From Thiosocius sp963753845 (GTDB lineage Bacteria; Pseudomonadota; Gammaproteobacteria; Chromatiales; Chromatiaceae), in the NCBI GenBank assembly GCA_963753845.1, contig CAVWEI010000004.1, forward strand, positions 62,001 to 126,000: DNA of 64,000 nucleotides. The letters are read 5' to 3'. This document shows positions 1 to 10,289 of the stretch, piece after piece (position 1 is the first letter of the stretch; every line of letters starts with the position of its first letter). The position numbers and the translations under genes are program-made. The notes beneath the pieces are model-generated. The model did not search any database. It was given only the letters and a program-made list of their open reading frames with translations, and had not been told where the DNA came from.

Positions 1-531
1 GCCTGGTGGGTGGATGCTGTTCGAGGTGCGCACTGTGATCGGCCCGGCGACTGGTGTTCGTAAGTGTCCCGAGGGGCGGTCGGGTGGCGAATCGGGCCCC
101 TGCCAATTTGATCTACATCAAATAGGGATCTCCTCAAAATGCCCGAAAAAGTCGTGATGTGCAATCGCACATGATCTAATAATCAAGATTATGACAATTT
201 TACAAAAGGCTGAAATATAACAAAATAAATATCGAAAGATATCCGCAGGACGGCGCCTCCAGGGGGTGTGGACCGCAGTGCCATGCAGTTCTCAATGGAC
301 ACTATTAAAAAGGACCCGTTCCAACGCATCATAAAATGCTAATAGACTGGCTTCGGATCCAATTTGCTGTAGGGGCCGTAACCAACGGCTTCTTTGGGTA
401 ACGGCCTGAACCCCCGGGTTTAGACCTTGACGCCACCGGGCCACCCGTTCCCGGCGCGTCTGAAAACGGCCACAAGCCGTACAACTGTAAACCGGACCGG
501 CCGCGGCCGTGTCTTGCGTGAGGACTTGTCA
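1..531. other. Non-coding leader region upstream of the rnfB-PFOR operon
   Basis: No convincing reading frame fills this stretch. It contains a perfect FNR-type palindrome near 108, an AT-rich tract at about 171-235 suitable for a promoter, a small hairpin with a GAAA loop at about 227-240, and a longer inverted repeat at about 375-413 (GGCCGTAACC pairing with GGTAACGGCC, one mismatch). The distance from the FNR site to the first start codon implies a long 5' untranslated leader if transcription begins near it. Confidence 0.5.
108..121 (+). promoter_or_regulatory. FNR/ANR-type anaerobic regulator binding site
   Basis: The sequence is TTGAT-CTAC-ATCAA, an exact match to the FNR/ANR consensus TTGAT-N4-ATCAA. 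It lies upstream of an operon of oxygen-sensitive iron-sulfur enzymes (PFOR and Rnf), which fits control by an oxygen-sensing CRP/FNR-family activator. The transcription start is not identified. An extended AT-rich tract begins about 60 bases downstream, so activation from about -60 is possible. Confidence 0.7.
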
Positions 532-1407
532 GTGAGTTCGTTGCAGTTTGTCGGCTTAGCGGTGGCTTTCATGTCGGTGCTGGGTATCGTCCTGGCATCG
601 GTGCTCGTGGTCGCCAACCGTTGGCTGTTCGTGTTCGAGGATCCGCGCATCGACGATGTCGAGGATCTGTTGCCGAAAGCCAACTGCGGCGCCTGTGGCA
701 CGCCGGGTTGCCGTCCTTTCGCCGAAAAACTGGTGAAAGGCGAGGTCGACCCAGGCCTATGCACGGTCAATTCCAAGGATACCAATCAGGCCATCGCCGA
801 TTTTCTCGGGGTAGAGATGGGTGCGCACGAAAAACGCGTTGCGCGGCTGGCCTGCGCCGGTGGTGTACACGTGGCCTATATTCGCGCCTCCTACTCCGGA
901 CTGAACAGCTGCCGCGCCGCCAATCTGGTTTCTGGCGGCGGCAAGGGCTGCGCCTGGGGCTGTCTCGCATTCGGGGATTGCGCCGATGTCTGTGAATTCG
1001 ATGCCATCCGGATGGACCAGTACGGGCTACCCGTGGTCGATGCAGACAAGTGCACCGCCTGTGGCGATTGTGTCGAGGTGTGTCCCAAGGACCTGTTCGA
1101 GCTTCATCCGGTCAGTCATCGGCTCTGGGTGGCTTGCAAGAACCACGAATTTGGCAACAAGGCCGAGGCGCAATGCGAGGTGATCTGCACGGCCTGTGAG
1201 CGTTGCGCCGTGGATTCACCCGAAGGCCTGATCACCATTCGCGAAAACCTGGCGGTGATTGACTACAGCAAGAACAAACTCGCTTCCAGGGTGGCAATCG
1301 AGCGCTGTCCGACCGGTGCAATCATTTGGCGTGACCGGGAAGGTAAGGCGGTGAAAGGCCGCGACGCCAAGAAAGTGATCAGAAAAGCCGCGTTGCCCGT
1401 CGGGTGA
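532..1407 (+). CDS. rnfB: RnfB-type iron-sulfur electron-transfer subunit
   Basis: This is the ferredoxin-interacting subunit of the Rnf complex, anchored in the inner membrane by one N-terminal helix (residues about 5-27). It is followed by the RnfB-type cluster motif CGACGTPGC with a later Cys, then two 4Fe-4S ferredoxin-type repeats (CxxCGDCVEVCP near residue 180, and CxxCERC with a final CPTGAI). The GTG start at 532 is chosen because GAGGA lies seven bases upstream and the membrane helix follows directly; the frame is open further upstream. At 291 aa it is longer than the roughly 190-aa E. coli RnfB, with an extra Cys-rich middle segment. It is the first gene of the operon and is separated from rnfC by the giant PFOR gene. 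Confidence 0.88.
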   Translation: MSSLQFVGLAVAFMSVLGIVLASVLVVANRWLFVFEDPRIDDVEDLLPKANCGACGTPGCRPFAEKLVKGEVDPGLCTVNSKDTNQAIADFLGVEMGAHEKRVARLACAGGVHVAYIRASYSGLNSCRAANLVSGGGKGCAWGCLAFGDCADVCEFDAIRMDQYGLPVVDADKCTACGDCVEVCPKDLFELHPVSHRLWVACKNHEFGNKAEAQCEVICTACERCAVDSPEGLITIRENLAVIDYSKNKLASRVAIERCPTGAIIWRDREGKAVKGRDAKKVIRKAALPVG

Positions 1408-1438
1408 GCGCATGAAGGCAAAGCAGAGGATTGACAAG

Positions 1439-4400
1439 ATGTTCGGAAAAAAGAAAGAAGGCAAGCAGGTCAAGTACCCGGGTTTCCGGATGGCCATGGA
1501 CGGCAACACGGCCGTCATCATGTGCGAGAGGGAGGCCTCTGATGCCGCCGGTGCTTATCCGATCACGCCTTCGACCCAGATGGGTGAATACTGGGCCGAA
1601 GAGACGGCGAGAGGCCATATCAACATCTCCGGCAAGCCGCTGTTGTTCGTCGAACCCGAGTCCGAACATGCCGCCGCGGCCGTGACCGCCGGAATGTCAA
1701 TGTCGGGACTGCGTGCGACCAACTTTTCCTCGGCGCAGGGCGTGGCCTTCATGCACGAGTCGCTGTACGCCGCAGTTGGCAAGCGCCTGCCCTATGTGCT
1801 CAATATCGGCAGCCGCGCCATGACCAAGGCCTCGCTGAACGTGCACTGTGGCCATGACGACTACCACTGTATCGACGACACCGGGTTTTTCCAGGTGTTT
1901 GCCAACAACGCCCAGGGTGCGGCCGACCTCAACCTGATCGGGCGCAAGATCGCCGAGTTGAGCCTGACCCCGGCGGCAGTGGCACAGGACGGTTTTCTGA
2001 CCACCCACGTGATCGAACCTCTTCAGGTACCTGAGCGTGATCTGATCGAGGAATTTCTCGGTCGGCCCGACGATGTCATTGAAAGCCCGACGCCGGCGCA
2101 GAAGATCGTGTATGGCGCGAAGCGGCGTCGTGTGCCGGAGATCTGGGACGTCGATAATCCGATGCTCTCCGGGTCGGTGCAGAATCAGGACGCCTACATG
2201 CAGACGGTTGCCGCCCAACGTCCGTACTTTTTCGAGCATATTTCGGGTATCACCGACCAGGTGATGGATGAATATGCGGAATTGACCGGTCGCAGTTATG
2301 CGCGCGTCGGAACCTATGCAACGGACGACGCGGAGTACCTGCTCGTCGGTCAGGGCAGCATGATCGTACAGGCACAGGCGGTGGTCGATTATCTGCGCAA
2401 GACGCGCAAGCTCAAGGTGGGCGTGGTGGATATCACCATGTTCCGTCCATTCCCGGGTGATCTCATCGGTAAGTTGCTCGACGGTCGCAAGGGCGTGGCG
2501 GTGCTTGAGCGCACCGATCAACCGCTGGCTGAAGATCTGCCGATCATGCGCGAACTGCGCGCCGCGCTGAGCAAGTGCCTGGAAAACGGTTCGGTCAAGA
2601 AAAAGGACGACAAGCCTTATCCCCGCTATGCGAGCTTCGGTATCAGCCATATGCCGAAGCTCTATTCCGGGGCGTACGGACTCGGTTCGCGCGACCTGCA
2701 GCCCGAGGCCCTGATTGCGGCAATCGAGAACATGCTGCCCGAAGGCAGTCAGCGCAAGTTCTTCTATCTCGGTATCGAATTCGTACGCGAGCCGACGGAC
2801 CCGAAGGACGAGATCCGTGTACAGCAGACCATCGATGCCTACCCGGACGTCAAAGACCTGGGCCTGAAGGGTAGCGAGAATCCGGACCTGTTGCCCAGGG
2901 GCGCGATCACGGTGCGCCTGCACTCGGTTGGCGGCTGGGGTGCGGTGACCACCGGCAAAAACCTGGCAATGACCCTGTACGAACTGCTGGGCTTCGATAT
3001 CCGCGCCAATCCCAAATACGGTTCGGAGAAAAAGGGGCAGCCGACCACCTATTTCCTCTCAGCGGCGCCCGAGCCGATCCGGCTCAACTGCGAGTACACC
3101 TACGTCGACGTCGTGATGTCGCCCGACCCGAATGTTTTCACCCATTCGAATCCGCTTGTTTGGCCTGAAAGATGGCGGGGTGTTTATCATCCAGTCGGAT
3201 CAGGCCAAGGCGAAAGAAGTCTGGAAACGCATCCCCAAGCATGCGCAGCGCTTCATCGTTGAGCACAAGATCCACATGTATTTCGTCGATGGGTTCCGTA
3301 TCGCCCGCGAGGAGGCATCCAGCGCCGAGCTGCAATTCCGCATGCAGGGAAATGCCTTTCAGGGAGCCTTTTTTGCTGCGTCTCCCCTGATGGAGCGCGC
3401 AGGCCTGAATGAGGAGGGACTCTTCGAAGCGATCGAAAACCAGTTGCGCGAGAAGTTCGGTATCAAGGGCGAACGCGTGGTGCAGGATAATCTGCGAGTG
3501 GTGCGCCGTGGCTTCGACGAGCTGGTTGAGATCACCGACAAAGTGGTGGGCAAGCACACAGCGGTCAAGCGCAAGTCGTCTGGCCTGCCGGTGATGCTGA
3601 AGCACATGCCGGCCGCTGACGGCGGCGTGTCCGACGTGCACCGTTTCTGGGAACAGACCGGGGCTTTCTACAACACCGGTCGCGGCAACAACAATCTGGC
3701 GGACCCCTACCAGGCGCTTTCGTTGATCCCAGCGGCCACGGGCGTGTTTCGCGACATGACCCAGATCCGTTTCGAATACCCCAAGTTTGTCGCCGAGAAC
3801 TGTACCGCCTGCGGAAACTGCTATTCAGTCTGTCCGGACAGCGCCATTCCGGGTCTGGTGAATTCGATCAGCGACGTGTTCACGGCAGCGATCCTGCGAA
3901 TCGAGACCAAGGGAAGACCGACCCAGCATCTGCGCCGCGAGGTGCGTGCCGTAGAGAAGCGGCTGCGTTCAATGATCGAGCCTCTCGGTGAGACGGCAAA
4001 TGTCGAACTGCTGATCGATCAGGCAATACTCGAGCATCTGGCAGACTCTGACCTGGAAGGTGATGCACGCGATCTGCTTGAAGGTGAGTTCTCCCTGTTC
4101 AGCGCGGAGCTCGGTGATTTTCAGTTCAGCATAACCAAGCCGTACTGGAGCAACCGCGAGAAGAAGCAGAAGGGCAGTGGCGGTCTGTTCGCCATTACCG
4201 TCAACCCCTATACCTGCAAAGGCTGCATGGAGTGCATCGAGGTCTGTGACGACCAGGCCCTGCTGGCCGAGCCGCAGACCCCGGTCGCCATCGAGCAGAT
4301 GCAGCGTGACTGGGAATTCTGGCTCGATCTGCCGACCACCGATCCGGACTTCATCCGTATCGACGACCTCGATGAAAAGATCGGCGCGCTCGAAACCCTG

Positions 4401-6368
4401 TTGCTGGACAAGAGCAACTACCAGTCGCTTCTTTCGGGTGACGGCGCCTGCATGGGCTGCGGCGAGAAAACGGTCATCCACCTGTTTACCGGTACTGTTA
4501 CCGCGCTGATGCAGCCGCGGGTGAAGAAACACCTGGCCGAGATTGACGAGTTGATCAGCCAGCTTGAAACCCATGTCCGGCTGACACTGGCCAAGGGCAT
4601 GGACCTTTCGAATCTCGACAAGATCGATTCGGCGGTCGATGCAAGTCACGAGTCGGACCTCACGCTCTCTGACCTGTCCGGCAAACTTGCCGGTGGCGCA
4701 GAGCCGGTCGACCAGAAGTGGTTGCGCTGGGTTTCCCAGTTGCTGGAGAAGCTGCGCTATCTGAAGTGGCAGTACACCGATGGCAAGACCGGCAAAGGTC
4801 GGGCCGAAATGGGGATCATCAATGCCACCGGCTGCACCTCGGTCTGGGGTTCAACCTTCCCCTACAATCCGTACCCCTTCCCCTGGACCAGTCATCTGTT
4901 CCAGGACTCGCCGTCCGTCGCTATGGGCATCTTCGAAGGCCACATGCGCAAGATGGCCGACGGCTTCAGAGCGGTGCGACAGGCCAAACTTGAGCTCGAG
5001 GGCAAGTACAACGCCGCCGAGCACGGGGCCTTCTTTACCTATTTCGATTGGAAGCAGTTCAGTGACGAGGAATGGCGGCTGTGTCCGCCGGTAGTCAGTA
5101 TCGGCGGTGACGGCGCCATGTATGACATCGGTTTCCAGAATCTGTCGCGGCTTATGGCTTCCGGTGTGCCGATCAAGGTCCTGGTGCTCGATACCCAGGT
5201 GTATTCAAACACCGGTGGTCAGGCCTGTACCTCGGGCTTCATCGGCCAGGTCGCCGATATGTCACCATATGGCAAGGCATGGAAGGGTAAGACCGAGATG
5301 CGCAAGGAGATGAGCCTGATCGGTATGGCGCACCGCACCTCTTTCGTGCTGCAGAGCTCGATGGCCCATATGACCCATCTGCTCGAGGGTTACATCGACG
5401 GTCTCAATACCCGTCGTCCTGCGCTGTTTAACATCTATGCCGTCTGCCAGCCTGAGCACGGGGTCGGTGACGACATGTCCGAGCACCAGTCCAAGCTGGC
5501 GGTGGAGTCGCGGGGTTATCCGCTGTTCCGCTACGATCCGGATGCCGGCGTGACCTTTGAGGAATGTTGCTCGGTCGAGGGCAACCCGGCACTGGCGGAC
5601 GATTGGCCCGAGTACACCCTGAAATACAAGAACGAAGACGGCAGTGAAAGCGAGCTGACCGTGCCCCTGACCTTTGCTGATTTTGCACTCACCGAGGGGC
5701 GTTTTCGCAAACATTTCCGCAAGGCGCCACCCGAGACCTGGCATGACGACATGCTGCCCGTGGCCGAGTTCATCCTTCTTGATGAGGAAGATCGCGAAGG
5801 CAAGTTTCCCTATATATGGGCAACGGATGCCAAGAATCGCCTGATACGCGTGCTGGTGGCCCAGGAAATCGTGACCTCGACTGAAGAGCGTCGGGATTTC
5901 TGGCATCAGCTCAAGTCGCTGGTCGGCGTGGAGTCACTGGTCGATCTCGATCAGGTGCGTGCCGAGGCCAAGGCCGAGATGGCGCAGTCCCTGACAGCTG
6001 GCCTGCTGGCGCTTGCCAATGGTGGTGATGTATCGGCCCTGGCATCCGTGGGGACATCTGGCGGTGTTGCTCCTGCGGTCGCGGGAGGGCTCCCGGCAGC
6101 CAATGATCTGCCATGGGAATACGAGGCGGTCTGGGTGGAATCGCCAGAGTGCACCGCATGCGACGAATGTACCGATCTGGCACCCAAGGTGTTCAAGTAC
6201 AACGATCAGAAACAAGCCGTGGTAATTGATCCCAAAGGGGCTCCATTCAAGGAGATCGTCAAGGCCGCTGAAAAATGTACCGCCGGCTGTCTGCATCCGG
6301 GTACACCCTGGAACGCGGCCGAAAAAGACGTGGAGAAGCTGATGAAGCGCGCGGAGAAGTATCAGTGA
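1439..6368 (+). CDS. Giant pyruvate:ferredoxin oxidoreductase with C-terminal ferredoxin domain (frame broken once)
   Basis: It interconverts pyruvate plus CoA with acetyl-CoA, CO2 and reduced ferredoxin, using thiamine diphosphate and 4Fe-4S clusters. The alpha domain (YPITPSTQMGE near the start) and its substrate regions are followed by the gamma domain, two ferredoxin motifs (CTACGNCYSVCP, CKGCMECIEVC), the CMGCGEK motif and the TPP-binding beta domain (GGDGAMYDIG, YSNTGGQ). The last 90 residues form an added ferredoxin-like domain (CTACDECTDLAP then CTAGC). The full protein would be about 1,640 aa, against about 1,190 aa for ordinary NifJ. The frame changes at about 3153-3156 by one extra base (CCGCTTGTTTGG, where CCG CTn TTT GGC is expected); homology continues without loss, so I treat it as one gene. 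ATG 1439 has AGAGGA eight bases upstream; ATG 1412 is the alternative. Confidence 0.85.
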
Positions 6369-6380
6369 ACGTCGTGAAGA

Positions 6381-6439
6381 GTGTGCGCACACGGTTCGAT
6401 ATCTGCCGGCGTAACTCAGGCTTCACACTTCGAACCGTG
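6381..6439 (+). repeat. Inverted repeats between PFOR and rnfC
   Basis: The gap holds a perfect 12-base palindrome GTGTGCGCACAC (6381-6392) and an overlapping 10-bp perfect inverted repeat, CACGGTTCGA (6390-6399) with TCGAACCGTG (6430-6439), around a 30-base loop. There is no T-run, so it does not look like an intrinsic terminator. An RNA-processing or stability hairpin inside the operon is a possible role. Confidence 0.5.
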
Positions 6440-6459
6440 GATCCCGATGGGGTTTGGAT

Positions 6460-7816
6460 GTGAACCTGTTCAGGCTGTTCAAGCGCCATGCGACTTTTGC
6501 CCATGGTGGTGTTCACCCCTCGGAGCACAAGAAAGAGACAGCGGGACTGCCGATTCGTCGACTGCCCTTTGCTCCGCAACTGGTGGTGCCCCTGTCTCAG
6601 CACAAAGGCGCTCCGGCGAAGCCGATCGTGAAGGTTGGGGAGGAAGTGGTACGGGGTGAACCCATTGCAGAAGCCGATGGGCATGTCTCGGTACCCATGC
6701 ATGCGCCTGCGACCGGACGTGTCGTTGCGATAGATCTGTGGCCAACTGCCGAGGGCCCTAAGGCGCCGGCAATCGTTATCGAACCCTACGATGCCGCCTC
6801 TCAAGAGATCTTGTATGAGGATCCGGTCGACATTATGAACGAGACGCCGGGCGAGATCGTGCACCTGGTCAAGGAAGCCGGTCTGGTCGGTCTGGGTGGT
6901 GCCGCCTTTCCCAGCCACGTCAAGATGCTGCCTCCGACGGGAAAGAGCATCCACACCGTGATCGTCAACGGCTGCGAATGCGAGCCATACCTGACCTGTG
7001 ACCACCGCGTGATGCTGGAAAAAACCGATGCTCTGTTGCGGGGTGTCCGCATCGCCATGCGTGCAACCGGCGCAAAGCGGGCACTGATCGGCATAGAAGA
7101 CAACAAGATGGATGCGGTCCAGGCGATCAGGCAGAAGCTGCCCGAGAACGATGCAATCGAGGTGAAAGCCGTCAAGGCCAGGTATCCGCAGGGTGCGGAA
7201 AAAATGCTGATCGAGAGCCTGCTGAAAGAACAGATCCCGGAAGGCGGATTTCCGGTCGATCTGGGCGTGGCGGTCTACAACGTCGGCACCCTGGCGCAGA
7301 TGGGTGAACTGCTGCCCAGCGGTCGAGGCCTGATAGAGCGCGTGGTGACCGTGTCCGGAGCCGGTGTCGACCGACCGGGCAACTATCTGGTGCCGATAGG
7401 TACGCCTGTCGGCTTCCTGCTTGCATTCGGCGGGTGTGGATACCGAGGCCAACAAGGTGATTCTGGGCGGTCCCATGATGGGCATGACCGTTGCTTCGCT
7501 GGAGGTGCCGATAACCAAGGGCGTATCGGGTGTCGTGGTGTATGCGGCAGACGAATCCGATCGGGGTGAGCGCAAGGTCTACCCCTGTATCAAGTGTTCA
7601 CGCTGCGTCGAGACCTGTCCGATGCGACTCAATCCATCGATGATGGCGCTTCTGGCCCAGAAGCGTGAATACGAGCGCATGGAGTCGGAGTTTCATCTCA
7701 ACCAGTGTTTCGAGTGCGGCTGCTGTGCCTATGTCTGCCCGTCGAATATTCCGCTGACGCAGTACTTCCGGATCGCCAAGGCGATAAACCGCGAACGTCC
7801 TGCGCTGGCCAGCTGA
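6460..7816 (+). CDS. rnfC: RnfC, NADH- and FMN-binding subunit of Rnf (frame broken once)
   Basis: This is the peripheral Rnf subunit that exchanges electrons with NAD(H). The N-terminal half has the RnfC signature (NGGxHP-like AHGGVHPSE, then GLVGLGGAAFPSHVK and NGCECEPYLT). The C-terminal half has two 4Fe-4S motifs, CIKCSRCVETCP and CFECGCCAYVCP. The frame changes at the GGG run 7432-7434, where one extra G separates FLLAFGG from VDTEANKV; both halves match RnfC in order. GTG 6460 is preferred because GGGG lies about seven bases upstream; TTG 6454 is the alternative. The next gene, rnfD, begins eight bases after the stop. Confidence 0.86.
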
Positions 7817-7823
7817 GGTACGT

Positions 7824-8875
7824 GTGGCCAAACCGATAGAGATCCGCACTGCACCGCACCTCAAGCGGCTCCAGAGTGTCGAGCAGATCATGCGCAACGT
7901 GGTTTACGCACTGCTGCCGGTCGCCGCCTTTTCCGTCTGGCAGTTCGGAATCAGTGCGCTGGCCCTGATCCTGACCACCACGGTCGTCGCCATGCTGACC
8001 GAGCGGCTGTTTTCGCAGCTTGCGGGGCGCGGCAATACGCTCGGTGACTGGAGTGTGGTGATCTCGGGCTTGCTGCTGGCCCTGACACTTCCGCCGGGCT
8101 TCCCTCTGTGGATGGCGGCTGTTGCCGCGTTTGTCGCCGTGGCGCTCGGCAAGGCCCTGTTCGGTGGTCTGGGGTTCAATGTGATGAATCCGGCATTGGT
8201 GGGTCGGGCCTTCGTGCAGGCCGCGTTCCCGGTGGCCATCACCACCTGGACACCGGCGTTTGCGCCGGGGCGGTTCGGCGAATTCATCCCTTCGACCCTG
8301 GCAGTGCCGTTCATGAAACCGGAATCGGTCACGCCCTGGGTCAATGGTCTGAATATCGATGGGTTCACGGGTGCAACGCCGCTGGCAATGCAGAAGTTCC
8401 AGCACATCGCTGCCAGTACAAACGATCTGCTGTTCGGCAATGTGATCGGGTCGACCGGCGAGGCTTCGGCGATCCTGATCCTGGCTGGGCGGCCTGTACC
8501 TGGCATTTCGCAGGATGCTCGACTGGCGTATCCCCGTTGGCGTATTCGCGGGCGCTGCGTTGGTTGCCACGCCTTTGTGGCTGATGAACAGTGAACTGTA
8601 TCCTTCGCCGCTTTTCGTCGCCTTGTCCGGTGGCCTGATGCTCGGGGCCTGGTTCATGGCCAGCGACATGATCGCCTCTCCGGTCACCCCGTGGGGCGCG
8701 TTTGTGTATGGCGCCCTGATCGGCGTGCTGACGCGTGGTGATCCGTCTGTTCGGTGGCCTGCCCGAAGGCGTCATGTACGCGATCCTTTTGGCCAATGCC
8801 GCATCGCCGCTGATCGCCTCCTGGACCCAGCCGCGTGTCTATGGCGAAACCAAGCGTCAGGAAGGTGGGGCATGA
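7824..8875 (+). CDS. rnfD: RnfD, membrane subunit with covalent flavin site (frame broken twice)
   Basis: This is an integral membrane subunit of the Rnf ion pump. The first segment gives several hydrophobic helices and the flavinylation motif GFTGATPLA. At GGG 8487-8489 one extra base moves the frame to RRMLDWRIPVGV, and at about 8737-8740 a second extra base moves it to IRLFGGLPEG and the true C-terminus, ending KRQEGGA. With both corrected the product is about 349 aa, normal for RnfD. The GTG start has GAGG five bases upstream. The TGA overlaps the ATG of rnfG (ATGA), indicating translational coupling. Confidence 0.85.
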
Positions 8876-9558
8876 GCGATCAGCAACTCGCCTCAACCAC
8901 GCCCCAGACGCCCGGCTTCCGGATGATCCGTACCCTGGGTGCGATCGCAATGCTCTCGGGCCTGTTGGTGGTGCTGGTATTTCAGTACACCAAACCGATC
9001 ATCGCGGAGAATCAGCGTATCGCCATCGAAAAGGCGGTATTCACGGTCGTGCCCGGCGCGTCTCGGCGTGTCGATATCCTGCTTGGCGAGAACGGCATGG
9101 CGGTCCCCGGCGGGGACAATGGCGCCAACGAGAAGGTCTATGTCGCCTTTGACGATGAAGGACAGCTGAAAGGCGTGGCGCTGGCTTCGGGCGCACAGGG
9201 TTACCAGGATATCGTCAAGCTGCTCTACGGCTACGATCCCGAGTGTTCATGCATCCGCGGGATCAAGATCCTGAAGATGACCGAGACCCCGGGGCTGGGT
9301 GACAAGATTGCCTTCGATCCAGCTTTTCTGAACAACTTCGAGGCATTGGATGCCGGACTGAATGCGACCGGTGATGCGCTGGCCCACGCCATCGTGGCGG
9401 TAAAGTCGGGCAAGAAGCACAACGCCTGGGAGGTCGATTCGATTTCCGGCGCGACCATTTCATCGGTTGCTGTCGCCAAGGCACTGGACCGCAGCATGCA
9501 ACGCATGGCACCGCTGATCCAGCGATACAAAGTCGAGCTGACGAGGGCAGGTCGATGA
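8872..9558 (+). CDS. rnfG: RnfG, FMN-binding subunit of Rnf
   Basis: This is a membrane-anchored, periplasm-facing subunit that carries covalent FMN. One helix lies at residues about 20-42 and the C-terminal FMN attachment motif is SISGATISS near residue 200, where the Thr is the expected flavin-bearing residue. The length of 228 aa is typical. The start codon overlaps the rnfD stop by four bases. Its stop overlaps the start of a 24-codon ORF that leads into rnfE. Confidence 0.92.
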   Translation: MSDQQLASTTPQTPGFRMIRTLGAIAMLSGLLVVLVFQYTKPIIAENQRIAIEKAVFTVVPGASRRVDILLGENGMAVPGGDNGANEKVYVAFDDEGQLKGVALASGAQGYQDIVKLLYGYDPECSCIRGIKILKMTETPGLGDKIAFDPAFLNNFEALDAGLNATGDALAHAIVAVKSGKKHNAWEVDSISGATISSVAVAKALDRSMQRMAPLIQRYKVELTRAGR

Positions 9559-9629
9559 TGAGCTATGAACTGCCAGTTTTCTGGCATCTGAGTGACAAGG
9601 GCTGCATGGCCTGCGAGGGTGACAGCTGA
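9555..9629 (+). CDS. 24-aa ORF wedged between rnfG and rnfE
   Basis: ATG 9555 overlaps the rnfG stop (CGATGATG) and its TGA at 9627-9629 overlaps the rnfE start (TGATG), so the ORF is coupled at both ends. The peptide begins MMSYELPVFW and ends GCMACEGDS, with a CxxC pair. It has no membrane segment and I do not recognise a family. It may be a real microprotein, for example in cluster or flavin handling, or only a coupling device that keeps ribosomes running into rnfE. The precise four-base-type overlaps argue against chance. Confidence 0.4.
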   Translation: MMSYELPVFWHLSDKGCMACEGDS

Positions 9630-10289
9630 TGGGGACATTGCCCAATCGAGAGGAAAAACTCAGCCTCGACACCTTTATCCGGGGTTTGTGGGAAGAGAAC
9701 CCCGTGTTCGTGATGCTGCTGGGCATGTGTCCTGTCCTTGCCGTGACAAACTCGACCATGAATGCGATTGCGATGGGGGTGGCAACCACCTTTGTCCTGG
9801 TTGCGTCCAGCACATTGATCTCGCTGCTGCGCAGCTGGATTCCGAAGCAGGTACGCATCGCCAGCTACATCGTGATCATCGCGACCTTTGTCACCGTGGT
9901 TGACTATGCGATCCAGGCGATCAGTCTGGACCTCTACAATGCGCTCGGCGCCTTCATCCAACTGATCGTGGCCAACTGCGTCATCCTGGGCCGCGCCGAG
10001 GCCTATGCGTCCAAGCAGCGGTTGCATACCACGCTTGATCAACAGTCTTGGTATGGGGGCAGGGTTTACGCTCGCGCTGCTGTCTCTGGGTACGGTGCGC
10101 GAGGTCCTGGGCAGCGGCACCCTGCTCGGGATTCAGATCATGCCGGAGAACTTCGAGCCCTGGGTGGTGATGATACTTCCGCCAGGGGGCTTTTTTGTCC
10201 TGGGTGCCTGGCTGCTGTTGTTTGCCTGGCTGAAACAACGCCGCGAGCGCCGCCTGCTTGAGCAGGAGGGGGCCTCCAATGCAGGGTGA
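9629..10289 (+). CDS. rnfE: RnfE, membrane subunit of Rnf (frame broken once)
   Basis: This is an integral membrane subunit homologous to NqrD; with RnfA it forms the ion-translocating core and binds an iron-sulfur centre between the halves. The N-terminal frame covers NPVFVMLLGMCPVLAVTNS and several helices up to ANCVILGRAEAYASKQ. One extra base at about 10020-10023 (CGGTTGC) then shifts to LINSLGMGAGFTLALLSLG and the C-terminus. The corrected length is about 220 aa, as expected. The start overlaps the preceding 24-codon ORF and the end overlaps rnfA by 11 bases. Confidence 0.86.

Noticed and set aside
3145..3170. Programmed +1 frameshift in PFOR at CTTG
   Set aside because: The CTT codon resembles the prfB slip site, but there is no in-frame stop to pause at and no Shine-Dalgarno-like stimulator. 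Other genes in the window carry similar one-base breaks, so sequencing error is simpler.
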